Source: Timema cristinae
Lineage: Eukaryota > Arthropoda > Insecta > Phasmatodea > Timematidae
Length of the DNA: 64,000 bases
Reading direction: 5' to 3'
NCBI GenBank assembly: GCA_039000515.1
Contig: JBCFYV010000999.1
Location: 62,001-126,000 of the forward strand
The position numbers were made by a program, and so were the translations under genes. Each line of letters starts with the position of its first letter. The first letter of the stretch is position 1. Below the pieces are notes generated by a model. That model worked only from the letters and a program-made list of their open reading frames with translations, did no database searches and was not told the origin of the DNA. Positions 11,378 to 25,100 of this stretch are shown here, in pieces.

Positions 11378-14300
11378 TCAGCAATGTGAATCTAGTACCT
11401 TAAACCAAATACTTTTTTTTCATATGTATTTTTTTAAGAAACAATCTAGCACTATGCTTTATGTTTCCAACATGTTCAGCTCCAAACACTAGGAAAATGT
11501 GATATGAATAGGGCGATATTCCTCGTACAGAGAATATGTCCAACATTAACAAATAGTGATATGTATGGAGACCAAGATTCGAACGTCTATCTCAATGTCA
11601 TCAGCAGTTTTGTCTGACACAAGAGTAGCCCGTTAGCCCACTCGGCCACCGAAGTGGGTTTCAAAAATTATTAATTCAAATGGAATAATTAAAGAAATTA
11701 TCATTTTTTAAAAGAGATTAAAGTTAATGGGCAGAGCCCAATATATTAGTCAATTTGCTATAAAATCAAATCAGCCAATTAATAATATATCTATTAATAA
11801 ATAATTCTTCACCTTTAGAAACAATAAAAGATAATTATTTAGAATATTGAAAGAAATTCAATATAAATTAAATTTAAAGAAAATGTTCTGAAATATTTAA
11901 TACAAATTTTTTTTTCTTAAAGACATAAGGGACATTTCAAATTCACCATCCAGGACTACATATTATATATAAGTATTTTGTTATATTTGTAAGAAATTAC
12001 AGAAAAGGTGGATAGTAAACATATAAAAGGGAACAAAAACAATATGACTTTAACAATGAACAAAAAAAAGTAAAGAATGTTAGTAAACTTGGATAGGATT
12101 GACTCAACGAAATCAAACAATTTAAAATGTATGCAGTATAATTTATTTTTACTAACTCTACAAATAAATATGTTAGTTACACTTTGAATGTGTGAAAAAT
12201 TTTAGTTATTAGAATGAAACATACAAAATGGAGATAGCCTCCATACACATTTTAAAAATTATAAAACCCTAAGTAGCGTGAATAATTATCACAATTGACT
12301 TGTACAAAAAATATTAAGTTTTATTAATATAATTCAGTCCTTGAGATTCGTCCATAGGTTAGGTAACCTCATAACAAACATATTTTCAAAATGGTGGTTT
12401 CAAAATATCATAAGTTGTAAAAGTTATAATAAAACTATTTTAGATTTAAATAAAATACCCTTCATTTAACCTTTAAAAACTGGCAGATCTTACATAGTAA
12501 CCAATAATTATTAAGACAAGATTTATCAAAATATTAGAAAATAATCATATAGAGAAATAATTATGTTTAGTAATATTATTATAGAAATATTTATGACTAT
12601 AAAGAACTTAAATGGCATTCAAGTGATTAATAAGTGCTTAGTAAAACGGGGATGTGCTGAAGGGGATTGTTTAACTGTACATTAACTGAAACATTGTTAT
12701 AATGTGGATGGAAGTCAATATGGAGAAATAGTAATGTTATGCTTGGATAGAAACTTCTATCTCATTTCTTGCTATACTCGCATCACATGTCAACTCTTAT
12801 CTCTTTCACCGTTGCACATTAGTTTTAATTTCCATTTCCTGTGTTTGTTCTTTATGTTCCTATCAAAGTGATATATGTTTTTACATATTTTTCTTTTTTA
12901 GAAAGTGGTGTTGCATGTTTCACAATCTTTCTTGATGAGTTCTGATAGAATGAAACCTAGTTCAAGGGATAGGGCAGTAACAATAGACTTAAGAAGCAGC
13001 CATAACCCTTTGTCCAGTGGCAGCAATGTAAAGTGTTAACTGTGTTCTTCTTTTCGTTGTAAAAGTCATATTGTCTATGTTCCTATTATATGTGTCGATC
13101 CACCTCTCCTGTTCATAATAAACACAAAGAACATAGAGATGCCACTATTTGTGGGTATTTTTTTCTGTATTTCTTATAATGATAAGGAAATATTAAAAAT
13201 AATGTGCAATTAGAAGGTGCAAGTGGGAATATTGACTTCCTTCTCTTTCATCTCACATAATTTTACAATGTTTCCACATTGGTTTCCTCTATTTCTAAAT
13301 CTTTATTTTTGTATCCTAGTAGCTAAGTAATAAAATAGACAAAACATACCTCAACACAAAAAATACATTTCTGGGTGTGGACCTAAACTTAAGACTAAAC
13401 CGAGGGTTGTACATATTATGACTCTGAAATTAAGATAGAGGAACAAGATATGAAATAACATCAACATGGTTGTAAGTAGGAATGGGGTATGTCTAAAAGT
13501 AGGAAATGACTTATAAATGTAAAAATACTTTTATATTTAGTGCCATTTGTAACCGTAAACTTTTAATATAAAACATTTTATATTAGTTTAAATAAAATTG
13601 GTTCAACACAAGTAATGAAGAGATATTGTAGATTTATATTTAGTGTCCTTGAGTTACACAGCTTTGACTTATGACTAATAGTGCTATTTATCAAGTGGCA
13701 CTCGAAACATAATGATAGCATTCCTACTAAGCTGATGCATAGCTAATAGTGTCATGACTATTTTGTTTGTTTACGCCTTGAATGCCAGTCATTTAATCAA
13801 AAGTTCTTTCATAAGAAGAATCCGTTTTCCTTTAATTACCCTTTGAAACTAACACAGGTCATACATGTATTTTGTTCAAGCAGCATTTGATTTACATGGT
13901 ATTTAAACTTGAGCATAAGCCGAGGACTAACTAAGAAGTATTTAAAACCAAAACTTTGCTCATATTTAGCCATTTAATATCATATAATCCAAACAGGTAT
14001 GCGGTTAGAAAATATTTAATTCAAAAAATGTTCAGAAAAAAAAAGAGCATGAACAAATTATTCATCGTAACAGTGAATTAAAAGCTATAAGTTATAAATA
14101 TTTTAGAAGTGGATTTGTCCAATAAATCATATTATGATAAGTTTTGATATAAAAGTGATTGAAAATAAATTAAGATAAATAAAGTTTTAGGGAAAGGTGA
14201 CAAATAACTACAAATTAAAATTATATAGGAGTGGAAATAATATAGGCTTAAATTAACAAAATGCAAGCTTGCAGAAAAAGTTTGAAAAAATGCATCATGT

Positions 14301-14645
14301 CTTAAAATAAAGGCAAGTCTGAAGTATTTATGAATAATGTAAGAATGTAGACTTATTAATATTTCCCTTTTCATTTTTATCTATACAATAAAATATTAAT
14401 CACAAATATAACTTTTCAGGGCCGTGTCCACAAATTTATGTCAGGGGAGGGAGGTCCGAATTATGATTGAATGGCTCATTCTGTGTAATGGCTGAGGCCA
14501 ATTGGATTGGAGGCCGGTTGGAGGGGGCATGCTAATATTTTCAATGACCCTAGATTAGTTAAGTCTCACTAAAACCATACTAGTCTGCATGTTTAATATT
14601 ATGGGTATGCCTGGCTTTCAAACTTTAAGTAATATGTAATTTGAC
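11378..14645. other. Single-copy spacer between the arms
   Basis: AT-rich, no convincing coding region in six frames. It contains a SINE fragment (11567-11663) and, near 14418-14530, a block beginning CAGGGCCGTGTCCAC that could be a decayed transposon end. It adjoins the right arm without interruption and the left arm only through Ns. Confidence 0.7.
11567..11663 (-). mobile_element. SINE head fragment, family A
   Basis: On the minus strand: CCACTTCGGTGGCCGAGTGG (A-box region) and a B-box-like GTTCGAATCTTGG. The tail is missing. The best-preserved tRNA-like head of this family in the window. Confidence 0.75.
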
Positions 14646-15462
14646 TAGTGGCGGCTCGTAGCTAAAATTAGTGGGGGTGCTGCTCCAGAAATTTTTTAGC
14701 CTTTGTTTTAAAATTGTGTAAAAGAAAAAAAACATGTATAAAAAGAAAATTTATTCAAAAACTTGTTAAAATCTCAACAAAAAAAACCAAACATGTTTTA
14801 CTTACTTTAACTTAAATTGTTACAGTTCAAGCTTGATCTATTCATTTAAAAATGAAATCCATTCTTCTTGATTTAATTCACGCAAAAACTTCACTAATTT
14901 TCTCCTTGATCTGTGGATGACAATTGAGGAAATTTTTCTCCATATAAAGTACTGCAAGAGCATTTAGTCTTTCTGTTAGATATACGAACCAAAAAAAAAA
15001 CTAATCAACTAGAATAGCTGGAAGCAATATAATAATGTAATTATACACTCTTCTATACTTTATCACATTCAAGAATATGGAACACGGTTTTTAAGCACAG
15101 TACACGCTCAGTAAAAAAAACTTCCTTCCACCATCACGCCAGAGCCGGCACTGCGAGAGCAAAAGTGCTCTCTACCTGGCAGTCCCTCCTCACCCCCTCT
15201 TATGTGTGCATGTGCACAACAGTCAAACACATCGCTGGCACTGTGAAGCGCACAGTTCCATACTAATATTTGTATATCTTTTTCATAAACTCGGGGATGG
15301 CTACTGAAGTACTGACATTAAACTTAAGGAATACATATTGTACTACAAAAATAAATAAAGAATTAAAGAAAAAAGGACTCACTATATAAAATGTTATCGA
15401 TAATATCAAGTGGAAATAGAGGGCGCTTCAGTTCCGCACTCCCTATACACAAGCCACCACTG
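14646..15462 (-). mobile_element. 817-bp hAT deletion derivative (complete)
   Basis: Ends TAGTGGCGGCTCGTAGC and the complement of CAGTGGTGGCTTGTG, flanked by a perfect 8-bp target duplication AATTTGAC (14638-14645 and 15463-15470). Its outer parts match both ends of the 2.8-kb element at 53393-56175, including the relic of the transposase C-terminus (frame RLNALA...MEK) and the GATATTATCGATAAC subterminal block. It is therefore a non-autonomous derivative of that family with most of the transposase removed. Confidence 0.95.
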
Positions 15463-16604
15463 AATTTGACACACATTATATTAAATAAACGGCACTAACC
15501 AAAAATTACTCATTAAATTCAAATATTCATGCTCAAAAACAACATGGTTTTATTTCAAGTTCACTATCACAACTAGAACCTTTGCAATTACGAAGACATC
15601 AAGTGTTACAAAAACAAATTTACTTCACCAAATTACAGTATCATAACATCTACATAAATGACAAACAACAATAATAATGTTGCCAAATTCTAAAACTAAA
15701 TAAGCAGCAACACTGTCCATTTAAATGAAAAAAAAAAGGTTCAACATTTTAGTGATAATTAGTAGCCAAGCTGTTGCCAAATTAAAAAGTATTAGAAATT
15801 AAGATGTTCGGGCAAGAGTTGAGCTACAAGCAGTGGCAAGGAGTCGGGTAGGCAGGACAAGCTCAGCTATCCCAAAAGGTTTTGAAAAAGGAGAGAAAAT
15901 ATTCCATTACATAGAACAGACGCAAAATTAAAATTTTAATGGTCATTTTTTAAAGCATAGTTACAAGTTAAAAAACTCGCGAAGCAAATGTGTCCGTTCC
16001 TTTTGGCAAGATAAGCTGATATCTTTCTGCCTAACACACCTGGAGAATCATGTTTGCAGGCGTTATAGAGAGTAATGCACATGCAACTGTTTATCTCAGC
16101 CACTGAAGTCGACCAGTAAGCCGGCTATCGCCGACTCGTGAGAGTTACGTTCTGAGCAATTAGAATGTGTTTTAAAGGTGTCTTTCAGTGTAAATTAGTT
16201 TAGTTTTGTTAATGAGACTTGAAATTTATTATTTTGGGTTGTTTTAAATTTAGTATCATAATATATAATATGAGTAATATTTTAGGATTTAGTGTATGTA
16301 CTGTAGAAAAAAATTGGAGATGCTGTAGACAACCATGACTCTTTTGTTATAGTTGACTTTTTTCTAAATAACTCTAGTGGTCTTTTGAACAAAAAGGGCA
16401 TTTAAAAGGAAAAATAGCAAGACCAAAATTAGATATTTCACAGAAGGTATAACAAAAAATAAAGAATCATTATTATTATTGTTATAATCAGTAGAAGTAG
16501 TAGAAGTTTGCCAGTACTGTATTATATAACTTTTTAAAAATACCATTTTAGACATTGTTAAGTGTGCCTCAGCTTACACAAAAATTATCATGCTTCACCA
16601 CTGG

Positions 16605-16872
16605 TTACAAGGGGTACATGATATAGCAAAAGAAGCAAGAGTGAGATGATATGGGCACGTAATGAGGAGGGAAAATACCACAAGGGAGGCCAAAGGAAGA
16701 GATGGGAGGAAAAGATAGCAGCAAAAGTATGAGTGAGATAAGAAGAATGCCTAAAAACTGTGGAGGAAGCATGGTGAGACGAAAGAGGGAGATAGAGGAA
16801 TTTTACTACATTTTTATTACATAGACATGGCCACAGGCTGAAACCTTGTTGGTTTTGATGATGATGATGATA
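16605..16872 (+). pseudogene. RTE-like LINE ORF2 3' end (right arm)
   Basis: Mirror of 9156-9425. Plus-strand reading gives the GRPKEEMGG and REIEEF segments and ends at the (GATGAT)n run at 16857-16870. Confidence 0.65.
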
Positions 16873-16898
16873 CATACCAAAATTTGTAAGTTTACGCA

Positions 16899-17119
16899 TT
16901 TTTTTAGCACTGTGTCTTACGAGTCATTTGGGTTATGCGCATATGTAATAGTTATGCTAATGGATTAAGGATGAGGAAGATTCTATTTAGAGGAAGTGTA
17001 CCAGCATTTGCGTGGAAAACTTTTTTGTAAAAACAACCTTCATTACAAGCAACCAAGATTAAAACCTCAACCTCCCTGTCATTGGCAGTCTAATCTATCA
17101 TGAGAGTGACATATAAGGC
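16899..17119 (-). mobile_element. tRNA-derived SINE, family A (right arm)
   Basis: Mirror of 8907-9127, with the poly-A end at 16899 and the head abutting the hAT TIR at 17120. Confidence 0.78.
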
Positions 17120-18492
17120 CAGCGGTTCCCAAACTTTTGGAATCACGAAGCACTATTCAAGAGAAAGATTTGTCACAGAGCACTCTAGTTGCCTTGAAGC
17201 TAAAGGCATGCACATACACTTTTTGCTATATTTAACTAATAGCATTTTTTAAAGTTATTAGTCAATATTTTATCGTATAGTAAAAGCATGAATTATTTTT
17301 AGAATTATAAATAGCTTAAATTTTGATCTAAACTGAGTTTTTCCTATTGAAAGCCATTGAAAATTGTAACTTTAAATATTGTTTTCTCAAAAATACAGTT
17401 TTGCACATAAGTGTCTTTGGTATAAGAGCGACTATATTTTCACAACTTTACATAGATAGATACTAAACTGAATTACAGCAGTATTCATGATGGAAATGAA
17501 TGTTTAAGCATTTGGGCATGTTAAACATCAAGTTTTATTTCATTATAAGTTTTATTTTCTCCCTTAATTTCAGAGAAATAAGGAACTTAGACACATAAAT
17601 GCAAAACAACAATAAAAACATAAATTAACCTAGAGCAACACATTTGATAACAAATTCAAAGTAGGTATTGTAAATCCACAATATGTTACCCACACAGATA
17701 GTGTTAAAACCATTTTCATGGCTGAAAAAAAAAAAGTCACTTGCCATAAATAAAGAACGATAAAGTATAGACTGCAAACTTAAATTCCAATGAGATGGGT
17801 GGGACTGCTGTGTTTTGATTTGCACAATTTGGCTATATCTGGTTGAATTTGGAAGAGCTGCAACCAAATATCTGGCTCTGCATTGAACTGGAATCTTTTG
17901 TTCCAATAGCCACACAGGCAGAGAATCCTGATCCACATAATTAAGTTATTTCGAAGGGAAGAAGGATTATTTTCGCTCTATCTGACAAAACTTCAAATTC
18001 GTCTCGTAGCTGACATCAAAATTCTGATAGTGACTTTTTAGTTGGAAATTCTCTTTTACCTCAGAATCTTATGTCAAATCATTCATGCACTCATACTGTC
18101 CTGATGTCAGGTTGACTTTTCCGGCATTAAAATAAATAACGTTGCACTGCTACTTGAACTGTTTCGACTCTCAACTGTATACTGACTGAACTTCAACTTA
18201 CTGAAGGTGCAAAGAAACATGAGTTTTTAATATGCAATAGAAACTTCCCAGAAAATTCTAGAAAGGTGTTGAAGCAAACAATCGTATCTGAAAACGCGGC
18301 GATGTTCTTAGAGGGACAGGGAGAACTGGCAACCTCTAGTCTCTCTGGTTTCTCCGCGTGCAGTCTGTAAATGATTTCTACCCAATACTTATCTATACAC
18401 ACAGTTCATGGATGCACAAATTCACAGTTTTGATATGTCACGTTTTATTTTTATTTCCAATCTATTCGCGGAGCACACTTTGGGAACCACTG
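17120..18492 (-). mobile_element. Internally deleted hAT element (right arm)
   Basis: Mirror of 7537-8906 with the same TIRs. The hATC remnant lies at about 17789-18011 on the minus strand; a few bases of indel (extra A in the A-run near 17730, missing bases near 18020) distinguish it from the left copy. Confidence 0.82.
17789..18011 (-). pseudogene. hAT transposase C-terminal remnant (right arm)
   Basis: Same frameshifted LCGSGFSA and IQPDIAKLC segments as at 8015-8237. Non-functional. Confidence 0.72.
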
Positions 18493-18984
18493 TCTTAGAC
18501 CGTGCTGCTTCCAAAAAAGGTTGAAGCATTAAATTAAATCATGTATTAAATGCAGAGGACTTTTGCTTGAATCAAAAATCCTTAGAGAAGTGTCTTCCCT
18601 TATCACCAACCAGGCATGCCCATGTTTAATATATTGCTATGAATGCACATAGAAGAATAAACAGGTAAGGAGGGGAATATATTGACTCAGGAGTGGGGGA
18701 TGAGTGTCCCTCTTCCCTCTTTGTAAATACATCACTTTTTCTTGTACAGGTTCTGCAGTTCCTTCTATTCTGATAATTAGGATGTGATCAGGATGAAACA
18801 TTATAAAATAAATTAAATGAATTCTAAAAATTAATGTTTCAATTAATTAATAATTTTAATAATCCATCATGTCTTTTACCACTTACAAGGTTTCTGAATA
18901 AAATATGTGGGTTGTATAGAATATATGTTAAATAATAGGCTACTGATGGTTTGACATTTGCTCATTGGGTTTAGTGGTTATTTT

Positions 18985-18990
18985 TTTATT
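18985..18990 (-). promoter_or_regulatory. Aven polyadenylation signal candidate
   Basis: AATAAA on the minus strand 89 nt after the Aven stop codon, within an A-rich run. The left-arm copy has it at 7039-7044. Confidence 0.55.
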
Positions 18991-19078
18991 TATATTTTAT
19001 AAGGTTATAAAAGCAAAGTTTTCATGAAGTGTCTATAGATGCCACTACAAGATGGTCTACAATGGTTATCCATTGCTC

Positions 19079-19176
19079 TCAGTCATCCAGCATGGAGTCA
19101 AGCCAGTCCTCCAAGTTTTCATCCTTCTTGACATTAGAGGACAAAAGGAGGAGATTTGTTTCATCAGCTTCGTCAT
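19079..19176 (-). CDS. AVEN: Aven coding exon 6 (C-terminus), right arm
   Basis: Acceptor TTTTTCTTCAG, phase 1. The 98 bp encode an acidic end finishing in the family hallmark EDWLDSM and stop at TGA (19079-19081). It is the only Aven exon inside the inverted repeat and has an identical translation at 6855-6952. Confidence 0.92.
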
Positions 19177-22100
19177 CTGAAGAAAAATGAAAACAGAAGA
19201 GTTTTTGTCAACATGACAATAAAACGACAAAATTAAAAGATCACACAAAAAATAAACCTGATTTACAAAACTTTGTGTGGCTCCTGTTCAACAGGAAACA
19301 ACTCCTCACTATTTTACCTCCAAAACATTTGACAACAAAACTAAGTGTGTCATATGGAATATAATTATTAAAATGCACAAAAAATAAGCCTTGTGAAATG
19401 AGGTACCAATACATTAACAGCTTGTGGACATTATTTTATTTGTTCTAGGTAGCACTAATGTGAAAAAAACACTACTATTTTTGATGCAGTCAATGCCAAA
19501 AAAACACAGATTGTATTATTAGAGTTATATAAATTAAGTGACCCTACTAATATCAGCACACATGAATGTTTGGTTGTATATATATGTCCTAGTCTTTGGC
19601 TCATATCAAGTGTAATATGTACAATGCAATTAACATAGGAAGATCATTTTAAAAGTAAAAACACATTTCTTGCAGCTAACATTAATAACATATTTCTTTA
19701 GTATTGATGTTATTTTATAAGTATTGATAATATCTATCAAAAGTGACAGGAGTCGACGTATGAATACATGAAAATAAAGTTAGTAGCTTATCTAGAAATC
19801 AGATAAAGCTCTTTCTCTGAAGATTGAACCGTATGATAGAAAACTTTTGCTACTGAAATACAACCATTTAAAAATTTGTGTGCAACTATTGAGCTATGCT
19901 ATTAAATCAGACGATTAACATTATTTGTACACTTTAAAGTTTAAAGTGAAGAATTTCACAGAAAAAACAACACTCAGTCCAGTTACCACACAAGACATGC
20001 TGGTGATTTATACCTCAATTCAAGTACAGAAAAAAAACCTTTTTTTTCATGGCTACCAAATGTACAACCACCTCCTAAAACTACCCAAAAACCCACCTGT
20101 TTTTAAAAAGAAACTTAAATCTATTTTAATTAAATCATTAGCTACATGGGACTCTCTTGTCTCCAGTTAATATTTTTTTAAACTTAATGTCGCCATCCCC
20201 CCCCCCCCCCTCCAACTGTCTTACACATCTTTGAATTTTGGCTGGTTTCGCATTTCTTGTGTTCAAAAAATTGATAGCGGACCATATTTCATAGTCGGCG
20301 GGCCCTACAACTGTCTTACACATTTTAAAAATTCAAAATAAAATGTAAACAAACACGGCTTTTCCCATAATGACACCTAAGTTAAGCTAATTTATGAGGG
20401 AGCTCAGTGCACAAGCGCGCAGCAACAACCTAAGCACTCTCACTGCCATATTTGGAAACAATACTTACCCTCCCAACATGGCTTGTTGCATTTGGCCTAG
20501 GTTTTTTTATTTTACTTTCTATGTTTTCTAACATTTCCCCATCCAGTATTATCTCTGCTTCCATTCCTATTCTGTTCACATTCATATCACTGTCTTGGGC
20601 TAGTTGATTTTGAGTCTGAACTCAGTAAATTTCTCATTCCACCCATCAAGCTTCTTTCGCGATTTTTCCTATTCGGTCTCCCTACAGATCATGACATTGT
20701 CGACAAAAACCAAGACGTATACATCTTTTCTGTAGTGGTGTTTAGCTTTATTCTTCATGACGAGCATCAGAGGTGACACTGTACACGAAATCTGGTCCCA
20801 AACCACTCACTCCTTCCATTCTCCATCTCACAGTTCCTTTACAGCATCATGATCTTCTGGATAAATTTCTCATGGTACATGTCTTCTCTTCAGGCATTCT
20901 CCCATCCTGTGTCCCTACACACAGGTCTATCTTTCTTTCCTAAATTTGTGGGTTTACTCCTCCTGCTGTATCTAATATTTTCTCTCTGATATTCTCTGTC
21001 AATTTCAAGCCATGTGACAATAGGGTGTTTCCTCTATAATTCTCACATCTTTTCCTATCTTATTTCTTGAATAATGGTATGAGCACGTCCAGCCAAAATT
21101 CAACAACAGATTAGTGAAATTTACAGTGAAAATGTGCACGATGAGGAATAGAGTGGGCAGCCATCTGTCATTAATGATGATAGGTGCAGAAAATCAATGA
21201 AAATATGTGCAACAGACAATTTACAATTATGTCACTCAAGAACTATTTTGACAGATTGTTTAAAATATCAGAAATTATGCTCATGCTGGGTACCAAAAAT
21301 GCTCTTTGAGGTGCACAAAAACAATTGACTTGGCAGTGTTTTGAATTTTCTCATGCAATACAGTGAAGATAATCATTTCCTAAGCCCCATCATCACTGGT
21401 GATAAGACATGGGCGTCATACGTTATGCTGGAATCAAAACAGCAGTCCATGGATGAGGCACACATCTCCAAAAAGGAAGAATTTCATGGAAACAATTTCA
21501 ACCCACTATTTTTTTGGCACAGAAGGGAAATTTTCTTGTTGATTACATGCCACCGGGCACAACAATAAATGCTGCATCCTACTGTGAGATCTTGAAGAAA
21601 TTGCAACTCGTGATCAAAAACAAAAACTGTGGGAAGCTCAATCACAGTATTGTGTTGCTTCATGATAATGCTCGGCCACACATTCTGGTTGAACCCAAGA
21701 GCTCATCGGCTTGGTACAAATGAATCATCCTCCCTACAGCCCAGATTTGGCGCCAAGTGACTTTCACAGGTTCCTTGCCTTGCCATGTGCAACAACGATA
21801 ATGACAACATCAATAGAGCTGTGCCACATTGGCTGTCTTCACAGGTGGATTCATTTTATAAAGAAGGTATTCAGAAATTGGTGCCGCGCTCCGCCAAATG
21901 CCTTAATATTGGTGGAAACTATGTAGAAAAGTAGTTTAAGGTTTAAAATTTATGCGTAAAATTTCTTCCCTAAGTAACAAAGGAAACTTCAACTGACTAC
22001 ATCAACTGATAACAACAAGCAGATAATCATTAGCTGTTAGCATTACCTTGGTTGTGTACATTACTATCCAGTTCTGAAAAAACATTTATTTAACTAAAGT

Positions 22101-25100
22101 AAACAAGTCAACACCGAATTTGAAATATGATCTCTTGGCGTTCAAGGCAATAAAAGGAGGCTGCTAAAAGATATAAGTGTGCCAACTTTGACTATTGACT
22201 TTCCGAGTATCAGTCTAGCAAAAGACGACAGTTTAAATCAAGTGGTGTTTATATATGTTTTTTTTATTTAACGCAAATATCATATGAAGCATTTCACTGC
22301 AATTTTAAACATTATTTTTGTACAAACATTTATTAAAATAATTCTATCAGCCATCATTCCAGCAATCAATCAATTTTGTAATTCTTCCTTGCTTTCTAAA
22401 GCAAAGAGGAAGAAGAATATAAGAAAATAAAACAATTGTTGTTTAGTTGGAAATGGGTAAAGTTTTCTGTGTGTATAATGCCAGCCATTTCAAAAGAGTG
22501 TTCTTTTTTTCGACACCTGCTGGAATATGAGTTCATTAAAAGTTTGGTGTGAGAGTTTCTTCTTCAACTAGAAGTATTTTTCACCTTTTCAACAATAGCT
22601 TACAAAATCTACAGATTTAAAGTGAACTGTGACTGATTAGTTTCAACTAGATCTTCAAATGGCTGAGACTAACTACCTTTTCATCTCCAAACATCCCAGT
22701 TTTCTTTCACCTCACAACTTCAACAACAATTTGAAACAAAGCTTGGACTCAAAACTATGAGTCTAATTTATTTTTATGTGCACCTGGATGATAATGAAAG
22801 TATTTAATTTTATCAACTTAAAACTTATTGTTATAACTGGAAAATACATGAAGAAGCAATAACGTATTCAAATTTCTTTGATAAATATTAAATTTTCATC
22901 TTATAATTTGTTTAACTAATATTTTGAGTTTTACTAAACATCATAGAAATAAACAATACAATTTTTAAATTTGAATCGTATTTATAATCGAGTATAAAAC
23001 CAAATGAACAAACTCTATTGTTAAATGGATAAAATAATATCAAGTTTAGCTCCTTTAGTTGTATCTTTGTTGATAATTATGTTTCTATCTCAGATGTATC
23101 CAGGTAAGGAAGAATATGGCCCATTTTAAGAATAATTACATCTATACTTATAAAATAACATGTCCTGCCTGACTGACTGATTCATCATCGCCGAGCGCAA
23201 ACTATCAAGGCTACAAGCATGAAATTCGGACTGTATATTCATTTTGTTATGTAGGCACCCACTAAGAAAGGATTTTAGAAAATTCCACCCCAAAGGGGTC
23301 AAAATAGTGGATATTAATATGTATGAAAGTCCGCCATTTTGAAAGTTACATAAACAAAATTTTGTATTTCGGTTATTGACGTAAAACAAATAAATACGTG
23401 TTTCAGGAATTTTGGAAATTTTATTTAATAAGGGATGAAAAAGGGGGTGAAAGTTTGTATCGGACTTGCATTATTTTTGATCTGAGGTCAAGTTATGGTC
23501 ATCAACGTAACGCAATATTTTAAATTAATCTGTAAATACATATGTATATTTTCGTATTTGTATATAATCAACTTCCACGCAAGCAAAGCCGCGGGCAACA
23601 GCTATCTAGTATGATATAAAATACAAAGTTGATTTTTGTATTATTACTATTTACAATGTACAATTTACATTGTAAAAACTTTTTACAAACTGTCTTGTTC
23701 TCTTTGTGCTATTTTCCATTGTGTACCATAATCCCACATGATTATAGTATGACACAGGTAAGAAAGGGATATTTTGGGAGTCATTTTCCATCATTTGTTT
23801 TAAGGATCTCTAACCTAGTTCCAGTGGTCTCATTTTTAAGGGTTTTACTCGTGCTATTGCTTGCTGACTGACTAATCGGTCAATCATCAGTTAAATTGGG
23901 TATTTATCTAGTGAGGAGAGATTTCAGGGAATTGTTTACATACGGGATATGTTTATATTTATTTGTGTGTTAAGGTTTTTTAGCCATGTGAGCCACTGTT
24001 TTATTGTAGTAGTAGAAGACTTTATATAAATAAGTGTGATGAAGGTTAATTTTTGTGCATAATTTGACATTTAAAAGCAATTTTTTTAAATTATTTTGCA
24101 CTAAGCATATGTTTTTCTGCCTTATATCTATTCAGAGATAAATATTATCATCAATCATTTATAGCCTAAGGTGGTTATGTTGTTTAATTGCTCCTAATTG
24201 TGTTGACTAGGTAGTTGTAATCCAAAAGTGACCAAAGTATTGGGTATCCATTTTCTTAATGGAATATAAGGTTAATTTAACTTATAGTAAATTAATGATA
24301 TTCTTAATGGACATTAAATAAAATTTGACATTGAAAAATTGTTCTTTTGTTGAAATTTTTTCACAAGAAATCTTGGAAAATAATTTTTCCTGCCCAAGTT
24401 TTGGGAACATAACTTCCCAAATTTTTTCCCAAAGTTTGGGATCCTGCCCAGGCCTAGTTCACAGTAATCATTTTGTTTTATTGTTCAAGGTAAGCACATG
24501 TTTAAAAATTATTTGGAAAAGAGATCAGAAATTAATGACATACATTTTCTAGAAGGAAAGATTTGTTATATTTGCTGTAGGCCCTAAATATTATTATTGG
24601 TGTTTAGAGGCCCATCGGCACACTGAGGTCATTAGGGCCTTGAAATATATTGAAAACATAATAAAATCCCCATAGGGGAGAGATATAATCATTCATCATC
24701 TGAGACACTCCATAGGAGTGCTCAAATGAGCTCTTAGTATAAATTAAGTGATACACCTGCTAAAAAAAAACCACAGGTGTATCACTCTAATAAAAAACAA
24801 AACAAACATATTAAAACAATATATTAGTTAAAAAGACAAAACTAACATGTTAAAATAATGGTTTTATTAAAGTTTATTAAAATTGATAAAACGACAAAAC
24901 AAACACATTAATGTATACTAAAATGTTAAAAAGGTCTCAATATGAGATAAAATCCAGATGAGCCACTTTATAAAAGTGACTCAAATGGCACTAAAAAGAT
25001 TCGCCTGGCGTATAAAATGGAGTAAACAAATAACTCCTTCAGCGCTGTCGCGTAATAAAAAATGAAGGTCACCTTTAAACTCAAGGGCCAGGCGAATAGG

